Assembly (NCBI GenBank): GCA_017940895.1
Contig: JAGAXM010000005.1
Span: 172,381-236,380 of the forward strand
DNA from: Clostridiales bacterium
GTDB taxonomy: Bacteria; Bacillota; Clostridia; Saccharofermentanales; Saccharofermentanaceae
Direction of reading: 5' to 3'
DNA length: 64,000 nucleotides
The stretch's first letter is position 1. Each line of letters opens with the position of its first letter. Position numbers and translations under genes: made by a program. Below, piece after piece: positions 16,882 to 25,557 of the stretch. Under the pieces are notes generated by a model that saw only the letters and a program-made list of their open reading frames with translations, had not been told where the DNA came from and ran no database searches.

Positions 16882-18522
16882 ATGCCTGTTACCGAATTAC
16901 TTAAGAGAAATGCCGCAGAGCACGGCAACGAAGTTGCTCTTGTAGAGATCAATCCGACAATGGAAGAGACAAGAAAGTTCTCATATAAGGAATATGATCT
17001 GGTTCAGCAGACCAAACCTACAAAGTACTACAGAAGACAGCTGACATGGCAGGTCTTCGACGAGAAGGCAAACCGCGTAGCCAATATGCTCCTGGACAAG
17101 GGCATTCAGAGAGGCGATAAAGTTGCTATTCTCATGTTCAACTGCCTTGAGTGGCTTCCCATTTACTTCGGAATCCTGAAGGCCGGTGCTATCGCAGTTC
17201 CTTTTAATTTCAGATATACAGCCAATGAGATCTCTTATTGCGCTAATCTTGCCGAGGTATCGATTCTTATCTTCGGACCTGAGTTTGTAGACCGTATCAA
17301 TACCAATGCGGATGAGATCTCGAGAAATAGAGTGCTCATCTTCGTCGGCGGCGAAGGCAAGCCTGATTTTGCCGAGAACTACTGGTCTCTCGTAGCTGAT
17401 TATCCGAGCACGGATCCCGGAATCGAGCTCACCGAAGAGGACCTCGCTGCTATCTATTTCTCTTCCGGAACCACAGGTTTCCCGAAGGCTATCCTTCATC
17501 CTCACAGAAGCCTTACTCAGGCTGCCGAGATGGAGGCTGTTCACCATCATACGACTAAGGACGACTGCTTCCTCTGCATTCCTCCTCTGTACCACACAGG
17601 TGCGAAGTTCCACTGGATGGGTTCGCTTTGGACATGCAGCAAGGCTGTACTTCTTAAGGGGGCCAAGCCTGATGTCATCCTCCGTGCGGTATCGGATGAG
17701 CACTGCACGAATGTGTGGCTCCTCGTACCGTGGGCTCAGGATATCCTCGATGCATTGGACAGTGGCGAGCTGAAGATCGAAGACTATGAACTGTCTCAGT
17801 GGAGACTCATGCATATCGGAGCTCAGCCCGTACCGCCTTCGCTGATCCGTCATTGGAAAGATTATTTTCCGAATCATCAGTACGATACGAACTATGGTCT
17901 TTCCGAGTCGACCGGTCCCGGATGCGTTCACCTCGGACTCGAGAATACACACAAGGTCGGTGCTATCGGTGTTCCCGGTTACAGATGGGAGTGCAAGATC
18001 ATCGATGAGGACGGCAATGAGGTTAAGCAGGGCGAAGTCGGAGAACTTTGTGTTAAGGGTCCCGGCGTAATGCTCGAGTACTATCACAATCCCGAAGCTA
18101 CTGCTGCTGCTTTGCATGACGGTTGGCTCTATACCGGTGATATGGCAAGACAGGACGAGGACGGCTTCTACTTCCTCGTTGACCGTAAGAAGGATCTTAT
18201 CGTATCGGGCGGTGAGAATATCTACCCCGTAGAGATCGAGAACTTCCTGCAGGAGTATCCGAAGATCAAGGACGTTGCCGTAATCGGTCTTCCCGACAAG
18301 AGACTCGGTGAGATCACGGGCGCCATCGTTCAGATCGAACCCGGTTCAGGATGCACCGTGGAAGAGATCGAGCAGTTCTGCCTGCAGCTTCCCCGCTATA
18401 AGAGACCTAAGAAGATCATCCTGGCAGACGTACCGCGAAATGCCACGGGTAAGATCGAGAAGCCCGCGCTTCGTAAGAGATACGGCGCTGAACGTCTTGT
18501 AGAACAAGAGAACATGTCTTGA
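16882..18522 (+). CDS. AMP-forming acyl-CoA synthetase/ligase
   Basis: 546 residues of the ANL superfamily. It activates a carboxylic acid as acyl-AMP and transfers it to CoA or another thiol. Visible motifs: P-loop SSGTTGFPKA from 194, YGLSESTGPG (A5), WLYTGDMARQDEDGFYF (A7), DRKKDLIVSGGENIYP (A8) and the C-terminal ATGKIEK lysine (A10). The order and length fit medium- or long-chain acyl-CoA ligases; the acid cannot be told from sequence. The ATG follows a G-rich ribosome site. A single-gene unit with its own promoter, not linked to the fab operon 4 kb away. Confidence 0.85.
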   Translation: MPVTELLKRNAAEHGNEVALVEINPTMEETRKFSYKEYDLVQQTKPTKYYRRQLTWQVFDEKANRVANMLLDKGIQRGDKVAILMFNCLEWLPIYFGILKAGAIAVPFNFRYTANEISYCANLAEVSILIFGPEFVDRINTNADEISRNRVLIFVGGEGKPDFAENYWSLVADYPSTDPGIELTEEDLAAIYFSSGTTGFPKAILHPHRSLTQAAEMEAVHHHTTKDDCFLCIPPLYHTGAKFHWMGSLWTCSKAVLLKGAKPDVILRAVSDEHCTNVWLLVPWAQDILDALDSGELKIEDYELSQWRLMHIGAQPVPPSLIRHWKDYFPNHQYDTNYGLSESTGPGCVHLGLENTHKVGAIGVPGYRWECKIIDEDGNEVKQGEVGELCVKGPGVMLEYYHNPEATAAALHDGWLYTGDMARQDEDGFYFLVDRKKDLIVSGGENIYPVEIENFLQEYPKIKDVAVIGLPDKRLGEITGAIVQIEPGSGCTVEEIEQFCLQLPRYKRPKKIILADVPRNATGKIEKPALRKRYGAERLVEQENMS

Positions 18523-18542
18523 TATCGTGCTGAGATATCGTT

Positions 18543-19196
18543 ATGAAGAATGTAACGTTTGATCCTAAGGAGCTTATCGCGACAAGATTCGATAAAGACG
18601 ATGCCGTTTTTTATCTTAAGAATCTTGGGTTGCCGTTTGGCGTACAGATAGTATTCATCATATATACGATCATGATGATGTCCATTGGAAGAATGAGTGT
18701 CGTTAAGGGTGTCATATACCTTGCGGTCATCGTGATGCTGCTTGTATTCTGCATAGGTTATCTTGTGTATAAGCGCTTGTCGGCCCAGAAGGTTCTTAAG
18801 GGTTGTATCGACAAGATCGGGATGAATATCATCCTCGCAGATCTTCAGGATAAGGATAACGAAGTGTTCTTTCTCCATCCGGATCGTTATGACACATATA
18901 TCGTTATCTCATCGCGGTATGTTTACTTCTCCAGAGAGGCGATATATCCGATAAATGAGATTAAGAAAATATATATTGATATAAACGATAACAGTTGTCA
19001 GATCAAAGCGGGACCGTACGGCAATAAGCCTTTTGATCCTAAGGATAGTAGTGCGCGCAATGTTATCAGATTCTGTAAGCCTGCATATGTGACGACAGTC
19101 AGCGGCACAACGGACCGCTGGCTCGCGGCACTGAATTCAGAAGATATGCAGACTGTGAATGAGATGTTCCGCGAGATCAGTGAACGCGGAAATTGA
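18543..19196 (+). CDS. Unknown two-helix membrane protein
   Basis: 217 residues. Two hydrophobic segments (about 33-52 and 57-78) with a short turn are followed by a soluble domain of about 130 residues. The central part (TYIVISSRYVYFSREAIYPI) recalls PH-like YcxB domains of Gram-positive membrane proteins, but the match is too weak for a name. It begins 20 bases after the acyl-CoA ligase, so it is probably on the same transcript. The ribosome site is poor. It ends 25 bases from the convergent exonuclease III gene. Confidence 0.6.
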   Translation: MKNVTFDPKELIATRFDKDDAVFYLKNLGLPFGVQIVFIIYTIMMMSIGRMSVVKGVIYLAVIVMLLVFCIGYLVYKRLSAQKVLKGCIDKIGMNIILADLQDKDNEVFFLHPDRYDTYIVISSRYVYFSREAIYPINEIKKIYIDINDNSCQIKAGPYGNKPFDPKDSSARNVIRFCKPAYVTTVSGTTDRWLAALNSEDMQTVNEMFREISERGN

Positions 19197-19221
19197 CCAG
19201 TTGAGAACCGTCCCCGGTTGA

Positions 19222-19989
19222 TCAATTCAGGTCGAGGCAGATAGGACAGTGGTCGGAGCCCATTATGTTACTCAACATATTGGACTCCGATATTCTATTG
19301 CGCAGACCTTCCGTTACGAAGAAGTAGTCTATACGCCAGCCGACATTTCTCTCGCGGGCGAAGGTCTTATATGACCACCAGCTGTAGGCTTCGGTCCTGT
19401 CGGGGTAGAGCATTCGGAACGTATCGATAAGTCCCGCCTCGGCGAAGTGATCCATGTAGACTCTTTCTTCGGGGAGGAAGCCTGATACCTTGGAGTTAGC
19501 CTTGGGGTTACTAAGATCGATCTCTTTATGAGCCGTGTTTACGTCGCCGCAGCAGATGACTTCGCGGCCTTGGACCTGAAGTTCCCTGACCTGATCTAAG
19601 AAGCAGTCGTAGAAGCGGAGCTTGAACTGTACATATTCATCACCTCTTCCGCCGTTGGGGAAGTAAATGTTGAACAAGACGAAGTCGCCAAAGTCCGCCT
19701 TGATGACTCTGCCTTCGTGGTCGAACTCTTCGACACCGAAGCCGAGCTCTATCTTAGGATCAAGAGTGTCCCTGTAGTAAAGTCCTGTTCCGGAATAACC
19801 CTTGCGCTCTGCGGGGTAGAATACGCTTTTGTAACCCGGGATATTTGCTATCTCATCCGGAACCTGTTCAGGCAGTGCTTTGATCTCCTGTATACCGAGA
19901 ATGTCGGCATCCATTGCCTTAAATGAATCGAGAAAACCTTTGCCCGCGACCGCGCGGATACCGTTAACATTCCAGCTTACAAGTCTCAT
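19222..19989 (-). CDS. exoA: Exodeoxyribonuclease III / AP endonuclease
   Basis: 255 residues, standard for the ExoA/XthA family. It cuts DNA at abasic sites and removes 3' blocks in base excision repair. Motifs: SWNVNGIRA at the N-terminus, the metal Glu in IQEIKA, YSGTGLY, CGDVNTAHKEIDL with the catalytic Asp and Asn, and the final GSDHCPI His. It is the only complete minus-strand gene I accept in the window, divergent from ansA (61 bases apart) and convergent with the unknown membrane protein. Confidence 0.95.
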   Translation of the reverse strand: MRLVSWNVNGIRAVAGKGFLDSFKAMDADILGIQEIKALPEQVPDEIANIPGYKSVFYPAERKGYSGTGLYYRDTLDPKIELGFGVEEFDHEGRVIKADFGDFVLFNIYFPNGGRGDEYVQFKLRFYDCFLDQVRELQVQGREVICCGDVNTAHKEIDLSNPKANSKVSGFLPEERVYMDHFAEAGLIDTFRMLYPDRTEAYSWWSYKTFARERNVGWRIDYFFVTEGLRNRISESNMLSNIMGSDHCPICLDLN

Positions 19990-20005
19990 ACAGATACCTC
20001 GATTT

Positions 20006-20014
20006 TGGTATAAT
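20006..20014 (+). promoter_or_regulatory. Extended -10 promoter of ansA
   Basis: TGgTATAAT (TG 20006-20007, hexamer 20009-20014) lies in the exoA-ansA divergent gap. An extended -10 can work without a good -35, and none is visible. Confidence 0.5.
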
Positions 20015-20050
20015 CTTCCTATATTTTACTTGTAATACGGAGAAAGACAA

Positions 20051-20941
20051 ATGGGCAGGATACTTGTAGTTACACTCGGAGGCACGATCTGTTCTTCTGT
20101 TGAGAACAATGACACGATCAAGCTTCGTACGGCTCCCGACAAGAAGATCTTCGAGGCTCTGAAGAAGAAAAACGAGCTGTCTTATATGACCCCGGTTCTG
20201 TATTCATCCGAGAATGCGGACGAAGAGTGTTTCCGCAAGGCTTTGTCGGCTATCGTGAACGAGTGTGAGAAGGACAAGCCCGACGGTATCCTGATCCTGC
20301 ACGGGACAGACAGCATGGCGTACTTCGCGCAGCTTGCTGTAAGAGTTCTTTCTTATCTTGATATGCCCGTGCTCATCACGGGATCCAAGCTTCCTATGGA
20401 TGATCCTCACAGCGATGCGGTAAGAAATATTAACTATGCCATGGGGCTCTTAAGTGCTGCGTGTGAGGGCAAGCTCGGCGCGGTTACTTTCGGCGTGGTC
20501 TACTCTGACGAGATGATGACGGATACGGTCTTCGTGCCTGCTTCTCGCATCACGGATGCTAACTTCTCCGGAGACTACGGCAAGTTCCCCGGAAAGCCTT
20601 CCGTGCACACTTTAAGCAGGGAGGAAGTGCAGAAGTATCTTGCATCTCCTGCGAAAAAGATCCTGACGGTTCCTGATGTCCCGGGTTACCCTTACGGGGA
20701 GATCGACCCTGCGAAGTTTGATGCCGTTCTCCTTGAGACATATCACAGCGGAACCCAGTCGGTGAAGGGTCTGCCTGAGCTTGTAAAGAAAGCCCGCGAG
20801 AACAACATTCCCTGCTTCATGGGTCCCGTGCATCAGAGCAAGGTGATGTACGACAGTACGAGGACGCTTATCGATGCGGGTGCCGAGCCCCTTTATGACA
20901 TACCGTTCGAAGGCTGCTGGGCAGAGGTCGCTGTCTCCTGA
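20051..20941 (+). CDS. ansA: L-asparaginase, type I
   Basis: 296 residues. It hydrolyses asparagine to aspartate and ammonia. Both catalytic threonine regions are present: VVTLGGTIC at the N-terminus and ILHGTDSMAYFA near residues 80-90, with the TGSKLPMDDPHSDAVRN segment. There is no signal peptide, so the enzyme is cytoplasmic (type I). It is about 30 residues shorter than E. coli AnsA, mainly in the C-terminal domain, but shows no frameshift. GGAGAAAG precedes the ATG. Confidence 0.9.
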   Translation: MGRILVVTLGGTICSSVENNDTIKLRTAPDKKIFEALKKKNELSYMTPVLYSSENADEECFRKALSAIVNECEKDKPDGILILHGTDSMAYFAQLAVRVLSYLDMPVLITGSKLPMDDPHSDAVRNINYAMGLLSAACEGKLGAVTFGVVYSDEMMTDTVFVPASRITDANFSGDYGKFPGKPSVHTLSREEVQKYLASPAKKILTVPDVPGYPYGEIDPAKFDAVLLETYHSGTQSVKGLPELVKKARENNIPCFMGPVHQSKVMYDSTRTLIDAGAEPLYDIPFEGCWAEVAVS

Positions 20942-20968
20942 TGTGAGATTGTTCCTCAGATAATAATT

Positions 20969-21019
20969 ATTGAAAAACAATAAAAAAGTATTGCAAATCG
21001 CTATGTACCGGTGTATAGT
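20969..21019 (+). promoter_or_regulatory. Promoter and upstream operator of the DUF4173 gene
   Basis: The perfect palindrome ATTG-AAAAA-CAAT (20969-20981) lies nine bases before the -35 TTGCAA (20991-20996); the -10 TATAGT (21014-21019) follows after 17 bases. Layout and sequence match the module before the DUF2975-XRE genes. Confidence 0.6.
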
Positions 21020-21055
21020 ATCCTCATAAACCTAAGGGATATAGAGGTAATCACA

Positions 21056-22306
21056 ATGGACACCGTAAAGACATCACGAATCGCCGGGTTACTCCTGGCG
21101 TATCCTATAGCTTTTGCTTATTTGAAGTATTTTCTGCTGGATTTTTCCGGAGAGAATTCCGTTATCAAAAGAGTTCTGTTCACGATGGCCTTCATAGTGC
21201 TTCATGAACTCATCGTAAGAGGGCACGGCAGGAAGCCTGCTTCTGTGTCATATTTCTGGTATGCAGTCATGGGTATAGTGGCATTGACTTCCGTAACCGG
21301 AATATCCGAACCGGTCTCGATGTTCGCTCTTCATCTTTGTGCGCTGTATGTGACGGTCGTAAGTTGCGGAATATTGTACGAAGGACGTACCGGAAGCTTC
21401 ATAGCCGCAGATCTGTTCAATGCGGGAGTGCTCAAGGCGTTCTCGGGATTTGGAAATATTTTCAAAGATTTAGCGGCAATTCGTAAAGGTAAAAATGGGG
21501 AGATGAAAGCATCATCCTTTGCAGCCGGAGTGCTGAGCGTGTTATTTATGATCCCTGTATTTATTGTCGCAGTTGCTCTTCTTAGCGGAATCAACAGTGA
21601 CTTTGACATAGCGGTATCAAAGGTCCTGCAGTCTATAGATGCATTCTGGTTTTTTGAGAATTTCAACTTCTTTGTTCTGGCAGTTCCCGCTTCTTTATAT
21701 ATCTATGGAATGATATCGCAGAGCGCCGGAAGTACCGGGGAGAAGGAGAGAGAAACCTTCGGGAAGCTTGTAGCCTGGAGACAGAAATGTCACAAGCTCT
21801 CTCCGATTGTAGCGTCATTGATAACCGGAGCATTTGTCCTTCTGTACATCATATTCTTCGTATTTGAAGGAAGTTATCTGTTCAGCGCTTTTGCCGGAAT
21901 TCTTCCCGAGGAATTCACGGCGGCAGAATATGCGAGACAGGGATTCTTCGAGCTTACCGGAATCATGGCAATTAACATGCTGGTTTACTTTGTCGTATCG
22001 TATCTTACGAAGCGGGATTCCATAGGACGTAAGATATCGAATGGCATGATAACCGCTCTTATGTGCGAGAGCGTAGTATTCGCGGTCATCTCATTCTCGA
22101 AGCTCGCACTCTACTATTCAAGATTCGGCTATACCCCCAAAAGACTTCTCGCGATTTGGGGAACGCTGATATTTGCAGCCGGAGCGGTAATGGTCATCGC
22201 CTCAATCTTCAAACGTAAGGATATGTCCCGTCCGTGGATCTACTTTACGACAGTCTCATTCGCTCTTATGAGCATAATCTCCAGCATAATGGCTCTTGTT
22301 ATCTGA
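21056..22306 (+). CDS. DUF4173/DUF4153 polytopic membrane protein
   Basis: 416 residues with about eleven hydrophobic segments. The region around YLFSAFAGILPEEFTAAEYA and RQGFFELTGIMAINM is the signature of the DUF4173/DUF4153 family. The ATG at 21056 is chosen because AGAGGT lies eight bases upstream; an in-frame GTG at 21011 overlaps the -10. Function unknown. In other Firmicutes the family is often found with DUF2975 and small XRE genes. Here they are 8 kb apart but share a promoter module. Confidence 0.8.
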   Translation: MDTVKTSRIAGLLLAYPIAFAYLKYFLLDFSGENSVIKRVLFTMAFIVLHELIVRGHGRKPASVSYFWYAVMGIVALTSVTGISEPVSMFALHLCALYVTVVSCGILYEGRTGSFIAADLFNAGVLKAFSGFGNIFKDLAAIRKGKNGEMKASSFAAGVLSVLFMIPVFIVAVALLSGINSDFDIAVSKVLQSIDAFWFFENFNFFVLAVPASLYIYGMISQSAGSTGEKERETFGKLVAWRQKCHKLSPIVASLITGAFVLLYIIFFVFEGSYLFSAFAGILPEEFTAAEYARQGFFELTGIMAINMLVYFVVSYLTKRDSIGRKISNGMITALMCESVVFAVISFSKLALYYSRFGYTPKRLLAIWGTLIFAAGAVMVIASIFKRKDMSRPWIYFTTVSFALMSIISSIMALVI

Positions 22307-22320
22307 TCACCGGGACGGTT

Positions 22321-22512
22321 TGTGCACCAAAATTGAGAAATCAGCGATTTGGTGCACAAAATCCGACTTAAAAATGCACCAAATCTTCAAATTCAAGAAT
22401 TTGGTGCACAAATATCACTGTTTCTCTGCACCAAAAGCGAGTTTTTCTCATTTTGGTGCATATTTTTCCCCATTTTTGTGTACCAAAATCGAAGAATCGG
22501 GAAAATGGTGCA
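22321..22512. repeat. Four-unit, 52-bp-period inverted-repeat array
   Basis: TGCACCAAA-type left arms start at 22323, 22375, 22427 and 22479 (the last reads TGTACC). The matching TTTGGTGCA-type right arms have GGTGCA at 22351, 22403, 22455 and 22507. Both series step by exactly 52 bases. Unit 1 has an 11-bp perfect stem, units 2 and 3 have 10-bp perfect stems around 14-base loops, and unit 4 is imperfect. Loops and linkers are A/T-rich and differ between units, so only the arms and their spacing are conserved. Confidence 0.85.
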
Positions 22513-22597
22513 GAAAGGGCATTAAGAGGACGCCCGGACTCACGAGAGACTCTCACGGGACTCTCGCAATTCCGCTTATAGTCGGGTGTGCAGTCTA

Positions 22598-22651
22598 TTG
22601 ACTAAGCTATTTTAGTGTGCAATACTTTGATAATCAAAGGAATTATCAAAG
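22598..22651 (+). promoter_or_regulatory. fab operon promoter region with FabT-like operator
   Basis: A -35-like TTGACT (22598-22603) is followed by the palindrome CTTTGAT-a-ATCAAAG (22625-22639). A further ATCAAAG half-site lies at 22645-22651, overlapping the ribosome site GAAGGA. The palindrome resembles the TTTGA-N-TCAAA boxes bound by the MarR-type repressor FabT ahead of fatty acid genes in Gram-positives. The -10 is not clear but would fall in or next to the palindrome. Confidence 0.55.
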
Positions 22652-22664
22652 AAGGATTGTATTA

Positions 22665-23648
22665 ATGGCTCAAATTACCGGAAAGATCATAGGATTAGGT
22701 TCATATCTGCCGCCGAAGGTCCTCAGCAATGACGATCTGTCGAAGATGGTGGAGACTAATGATGAGTGGATCACCGAGAGAACGGGTATCAAGAGAAGAC
22801 ATATCGCCGACGGTATCGAAGACAAGTCTTCCACGATGGCCATAAAGGCTGCAAAGGCAGCTGTCGAAGATGCCGGTATCGATCCTAAGGATATCGATCT
22901 TATAGTTGCTGCGTCCACATCTCCTGATGTTGTTTTCCCTTCCATCGCCGTATGCGTACAGGAGGCGCTCGGTTGTACCGAGGATGTCGGATGCTTTGAC
23001 GTTAACTCCGCATGCCCCGGATGGATCGCAGCATTTAATGCTGTTCAGAGTTTTATCGAGGCAGGTAATTCCAAGCTCGCACTGGTAATTGGAACGGAGA
23101 CTCTTTCCAACTATGTTGACTGGACTGACAGAGGTACATGCATACTCTTCGGCGACGGTGCAGGTGCTGCTGTCTTAAGAGCTGAAGAGGGCAAGAAGAA
23201 TGAGCTTATCATGAGGTCATCAGGTAAGAGAGGTGTGTGCCTCCACTGCGAGAACAGGAAGCAGCCCCAAAGATATGACGAGGAAGGCTTCGAGCAGTCC
23301 ACATACTTCTATATGGCGGGAAGAGATGTATTCAGATTCGCTATCACTGAGGTACCGAAGCTTATTAAGGATCTTGCAGCCAAGTATAACTTCAGCCTCG
23401 ATGAGATAGATTACTTCATCCTTCACCAGGCTAACGCAAGGATAATTGAATCCACGGCAAAGAAATTGAATATAGATATAGAGAAGTTCCCGATGACTTT
23501 ACAGGAGACGGGTAATACTTCGAGTGCATCGATTCCTTCATTGCTGTCCACCATGAAGAAGGACGGCAGATTGAAGAAGGGCATGAAGCTCGTTCTCGCG
23601 AGCTTCGGCGGCGGTCTTACGTGGGACGCCAACTACATTGAATATTAA
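22665..23648 (+). CDS. fabH: 3-oxoacyl-ACP synthase III (KAS III)
   Basis: 327 residues, normal for FabH, which starts fatty acid chains by condensing acyl-CoA with malonyl-ACP. The catalytic triad is visible: Cys117 in NSACPGW, His254 in LHQANARI and Asn284 in ETGNTSSAS. The ATG at 22665 is used; an in-frame GTG at 22617 lies upstream of the operator and has no ribosome site. First gene of a six-gene fab operon. No acpP gene lies nearby, although acpP often follows fabH in related operons. Confidence 0.95.
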   Translation: MAQITGKIIGLGSYLPPKVLSNDDLSKMVETNDEWITERTGIKRRHIADGIEDKSSTMAIKAAKAAVEDAGIDPKDIDLIVAASTSPDVVFPSIAVCVQEALGCTEDVGCFDVNSACPGWIAAFNAVQSFIEAGNSKLALVIGTETLSNYVDWTDRGTCILFGDGAGAAVLRAEEGKKNELIMRSSGKRGVCLHCENRKQPQRYDEEGFEQSTYFYMAGRDVFRFAITEVPKLIKDLAAKYNFSLDEIDYFILHQANARIIESTAKKLNIDIEKFPMTLQETGNTSSASIPSLLSTMKKDGRLKKGMKLVLASFGGGLTWDANYIEY

Positions 23649-23675
23649 TTAGCAGATCATAAAGGAGTAACGTTC

Positions 23676-24611
23676 ATGACAAAGATCACAGAAATGATTG
23701 GCATCAAGTACCCGATCTTCCAGGGCGGTATGGCATGGGTAGCAGACTATCACATCGCAGCTGCTGTCTCTAACGCAGGCGGTCTCGGCATCATCGGATG
23801 CGGCGGTGCAGACGAGAACTGGATAAGAGATCAGATCCATAAGTGCAGAGAGTTAACGGACAAGCCTTTCGGCGTTAATGTAATGCTCATGAACCCGAGA
23901 GCTCCCCAGATCGCAGAAGTCCTTGCCGAGGAGAAGGTAAAGGTCGTAACAACAGGTGCAGGTTCTGCAGGCAAGTTCATTCCCATGTGGAAGGAAGCAG
24001 GCATCATCGTCATCCCCGTTGTAGCAGGTGTTGCACTTGCAAAGAAGATGGAGAAGGACGGAGCCGATGCTGTAATCGCAGAGGGTACAGAGTCAGGCGG
24101 ACACGTAGGTGAGATCACAACTATGGCTTTGGTTCCCCAGGTTGTAGATGCTGTAAGCATTCCCGTTATCGCTGCAGGCGGTATCGCAGACGGCAGAGGA
24201 GTCGCCGCAGCATTCATGCTCGGCGCCGAAGGGGTTCAGTGCGGAACAGTATTCTGCGCTTCCGAGGAAGTAAACATCCACCAGAACTACAAGGACATGA
24301 TCATCAAGGCCAAGGACAGCTCCACGAGAGTTACAGGAAGGTCCGCGGGTGCTCCCGTAAGACAGATCAGAAACCAGCTCACAAATGAGTTCATCAAGCT
24401 CGAGGAGGCACACGCAAGCTTCGAGGAGATCGAGGCTCTCGGTGTAGGTGCCCTTCGAAAAGCAGTAATCGACGGTGACACAAAGGGCGGCACATTTATG
24501 GCCGGTCAGATCGCAGGTATGGTCAACGAGATCAGACCCGTTAAGGACATCATCGAGACCATGATGAATGACGCTAACGCACTCCTTAAGAACGCGAAGG
24601 AGATTTGCTGA
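23676..24611 (+). CDS. fabK: Enoyl-ACP reductase II (FMN-dependent)
   Basis: 311 residues of the nitronate monooxygenase/FabK TIM-barrel family. It reduces trans-2-enoyl-ACP in the last step of each elongation cycle. Motifs: FQGGMAWVAD at the N-terminus, GGLGIIGCGG, PFGVNVMLMNP, GTESGGHVG and AAGGIADGRG for FMN binding. Position between fabH and fabD supports FabK over nitronate monooxygenase. FabK-type enzymes are not inhibited by triclosan (family knowledge). AAAGGAG precedes the start; the stop overlaps the fabD start (TGATG). Confidence 0.93.
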   Translation: MTKITEMIGIKYPIFQGGMAWVADYHIAAAVSNAGGLGIIGCGGADENWIRDQIHKCRELTDKPFGVNVMLMNPRAPQIAEVLAEEKVKVVTTGAGSAGKFIPMWKEAGIIVIPVVAGVALAKKMEKDGADAVIAEGTESGGHVGEITTMALVPQVVDAVSIPVIAAGGIADGRGVAAAFMLGAEGVQCGTVFCASEEVNIHQNYKDMIIKAKDSSTRVTGRSAGAPVRQIRNQLTNEFIKLEEAHASFEEIEALGVGALRKAVIDGDTKGGTFMAGQIAGMVNEIRPVKDIIETMMNDANALLKNAKEIC

Positions 24612-25540
24612 TGAAGATAGCATTTGTTTATCCCGGTCAGGGCGTTCAGAAGGTTGGAATGGCTCAGGACTTCGTTGAGAAGTACGACTGGGCAAAGGAT
24701 ATGGTTAAGAAGGCGACGGATGCCGCGGGCTTCGATATGGAGAAGATCCTCTTCGAAGAGAACGAGGACATCCACGTAACAGAGTATACACAGCCCTGCC
24801 TCGTAACGGCATGTTCCATCATGACAAAGGCCGTCGAGGATATGGGAATCAAGCCTGACATCACGGCGGGACTGTCGCTCGGAGAGTACTGCGCACTCGT
24901 AACGGCTGGCGCGATGACTTTCGAGGATGCGGTAAGACTTACAAGGATCAGAGGCAACCTCATGAGTTCGTTCGTACCTGCAGGCCAGGGCACGATGGCA
25001 GCGATCATCGCGTTGCCCAAGGAGACGGTACAGCAGTGCATCGACAACATCGACGGCGCTGAGGTAGCTAACTACAACTGCCCCGGACAGATCGTAATCA
25101 CTGGCGAGAAGGATGCCGTGCACGAAGGCATGGAGAAGCTTTCCGAGATGGGTGCGAAGAGAGCAGTTGAGCTCAAGGTATCGGGTCCCTTCCATTCCCC
25201 CATGCTCAAGGGCGCGGGCGAGAAGCTTCGCGTGGAGCTTGATAAGGCCGAGATCTCTGACCTTAAGATCCCTTACATCGCGAACTTCAACGCGGAAGTA
25301 ATCGAAGACACGGCAAACACAAGAGAGCTTCTCGAGAAGCAGGTCTACTCTTCCGTAATGTGGGAGCAGACTTTGCTTAAATTCAAGGAGTTAGGTGTGG
25401 ATGTATTGGTGGAGATAGGTCCCGGCAAGACCATCGCAGGCTTCGTTAAGAAGACTATCCCCGAGATCCCCGTGATCAACGTATCAACAGTAGAAGAAGC
25501 CGAGGCTCTTTCCGAGAACCTCAAGGCATTAGAAGCATAA
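24611..25540 (+). CDS. fabD: Malonyl-CoA:ACP transacylase
   Basis: 309 residues. It moves malonyl groups from CoA to ACP. N-terminal FVYPGQGVQ, nucleophile Ser89 in GLSLGEY and the catalytic His in GPFHSPM are all present. The ATG overlapping the fabK stop is chosen; a TTG two codons upstream is less likely. Third gene of the fab operon. Confidence 0.95.
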   Translation: MKIAFVYPGQGVQKVGMAQDFVEKYDWAKDMVKKATDAAGFDMEKILFEENEDIHVTEYTQPCLVTACSIMTKAVEDMGIKPDITAGLSLGEYCALVTAGAMTFEDAVRLTRIRGNLMSSFVPAGQGTMAAIIALPKETVQQCIDNIDGAEVANYNCPGQIVITGEKDAVHEGMEKLSEMGAKRAVELKVSGPFHSPMLKGAGEKLRVELDKAEISDLKIPYIANFNAEVIEDTANTRELLEKQVYSSVMWEQTLLKFKELGVDVLVEIGPGKTIAGFVKKTIPEIPVINVSTVEEAEALSENLKALEA

Positions 25541-25557
25541 TAAGGAGATTGATAAAA

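Larger units (their letters stand above)
22307..22664. other. 358-bp intergenic region: hairpin array, short repeats, fab control region
   Basis: No credible gene. From left to right it holds the 52-bp-period hairpin array (22321-22512) and a patch of short repeats: palindrome GAGAGaCTCTC at 22544-22554, with GACTCTC repeated at 22548 and 22559. It ends with the promoter and FabT-like operator of the fab operon (22598-22651). Reading frames that cross the array are not genes, because the 52-bp period is not a multiple of three. Confidence 0.8.

Noticed and set aside
19206..19219. Terminator between the convergent membrane protein gene and exoA
   Set aside because: Only a 5-bp AACCG/CGGTT stem and no T run on either strand.
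22321..22512. CRISPR array
   Set aside because: Only the short inverted arms repeat. Loops vary inside the would-be repeat, spacers would be about 14-18 bases, and there are no cas genes in the window.
22296..22601. Open frames running through the 52-bp repeat array on both strands
   Set aside because: The period is not a multiple of three, so each unit would be read in a different frame. There is no ribosome site, and the products are low-complexity.
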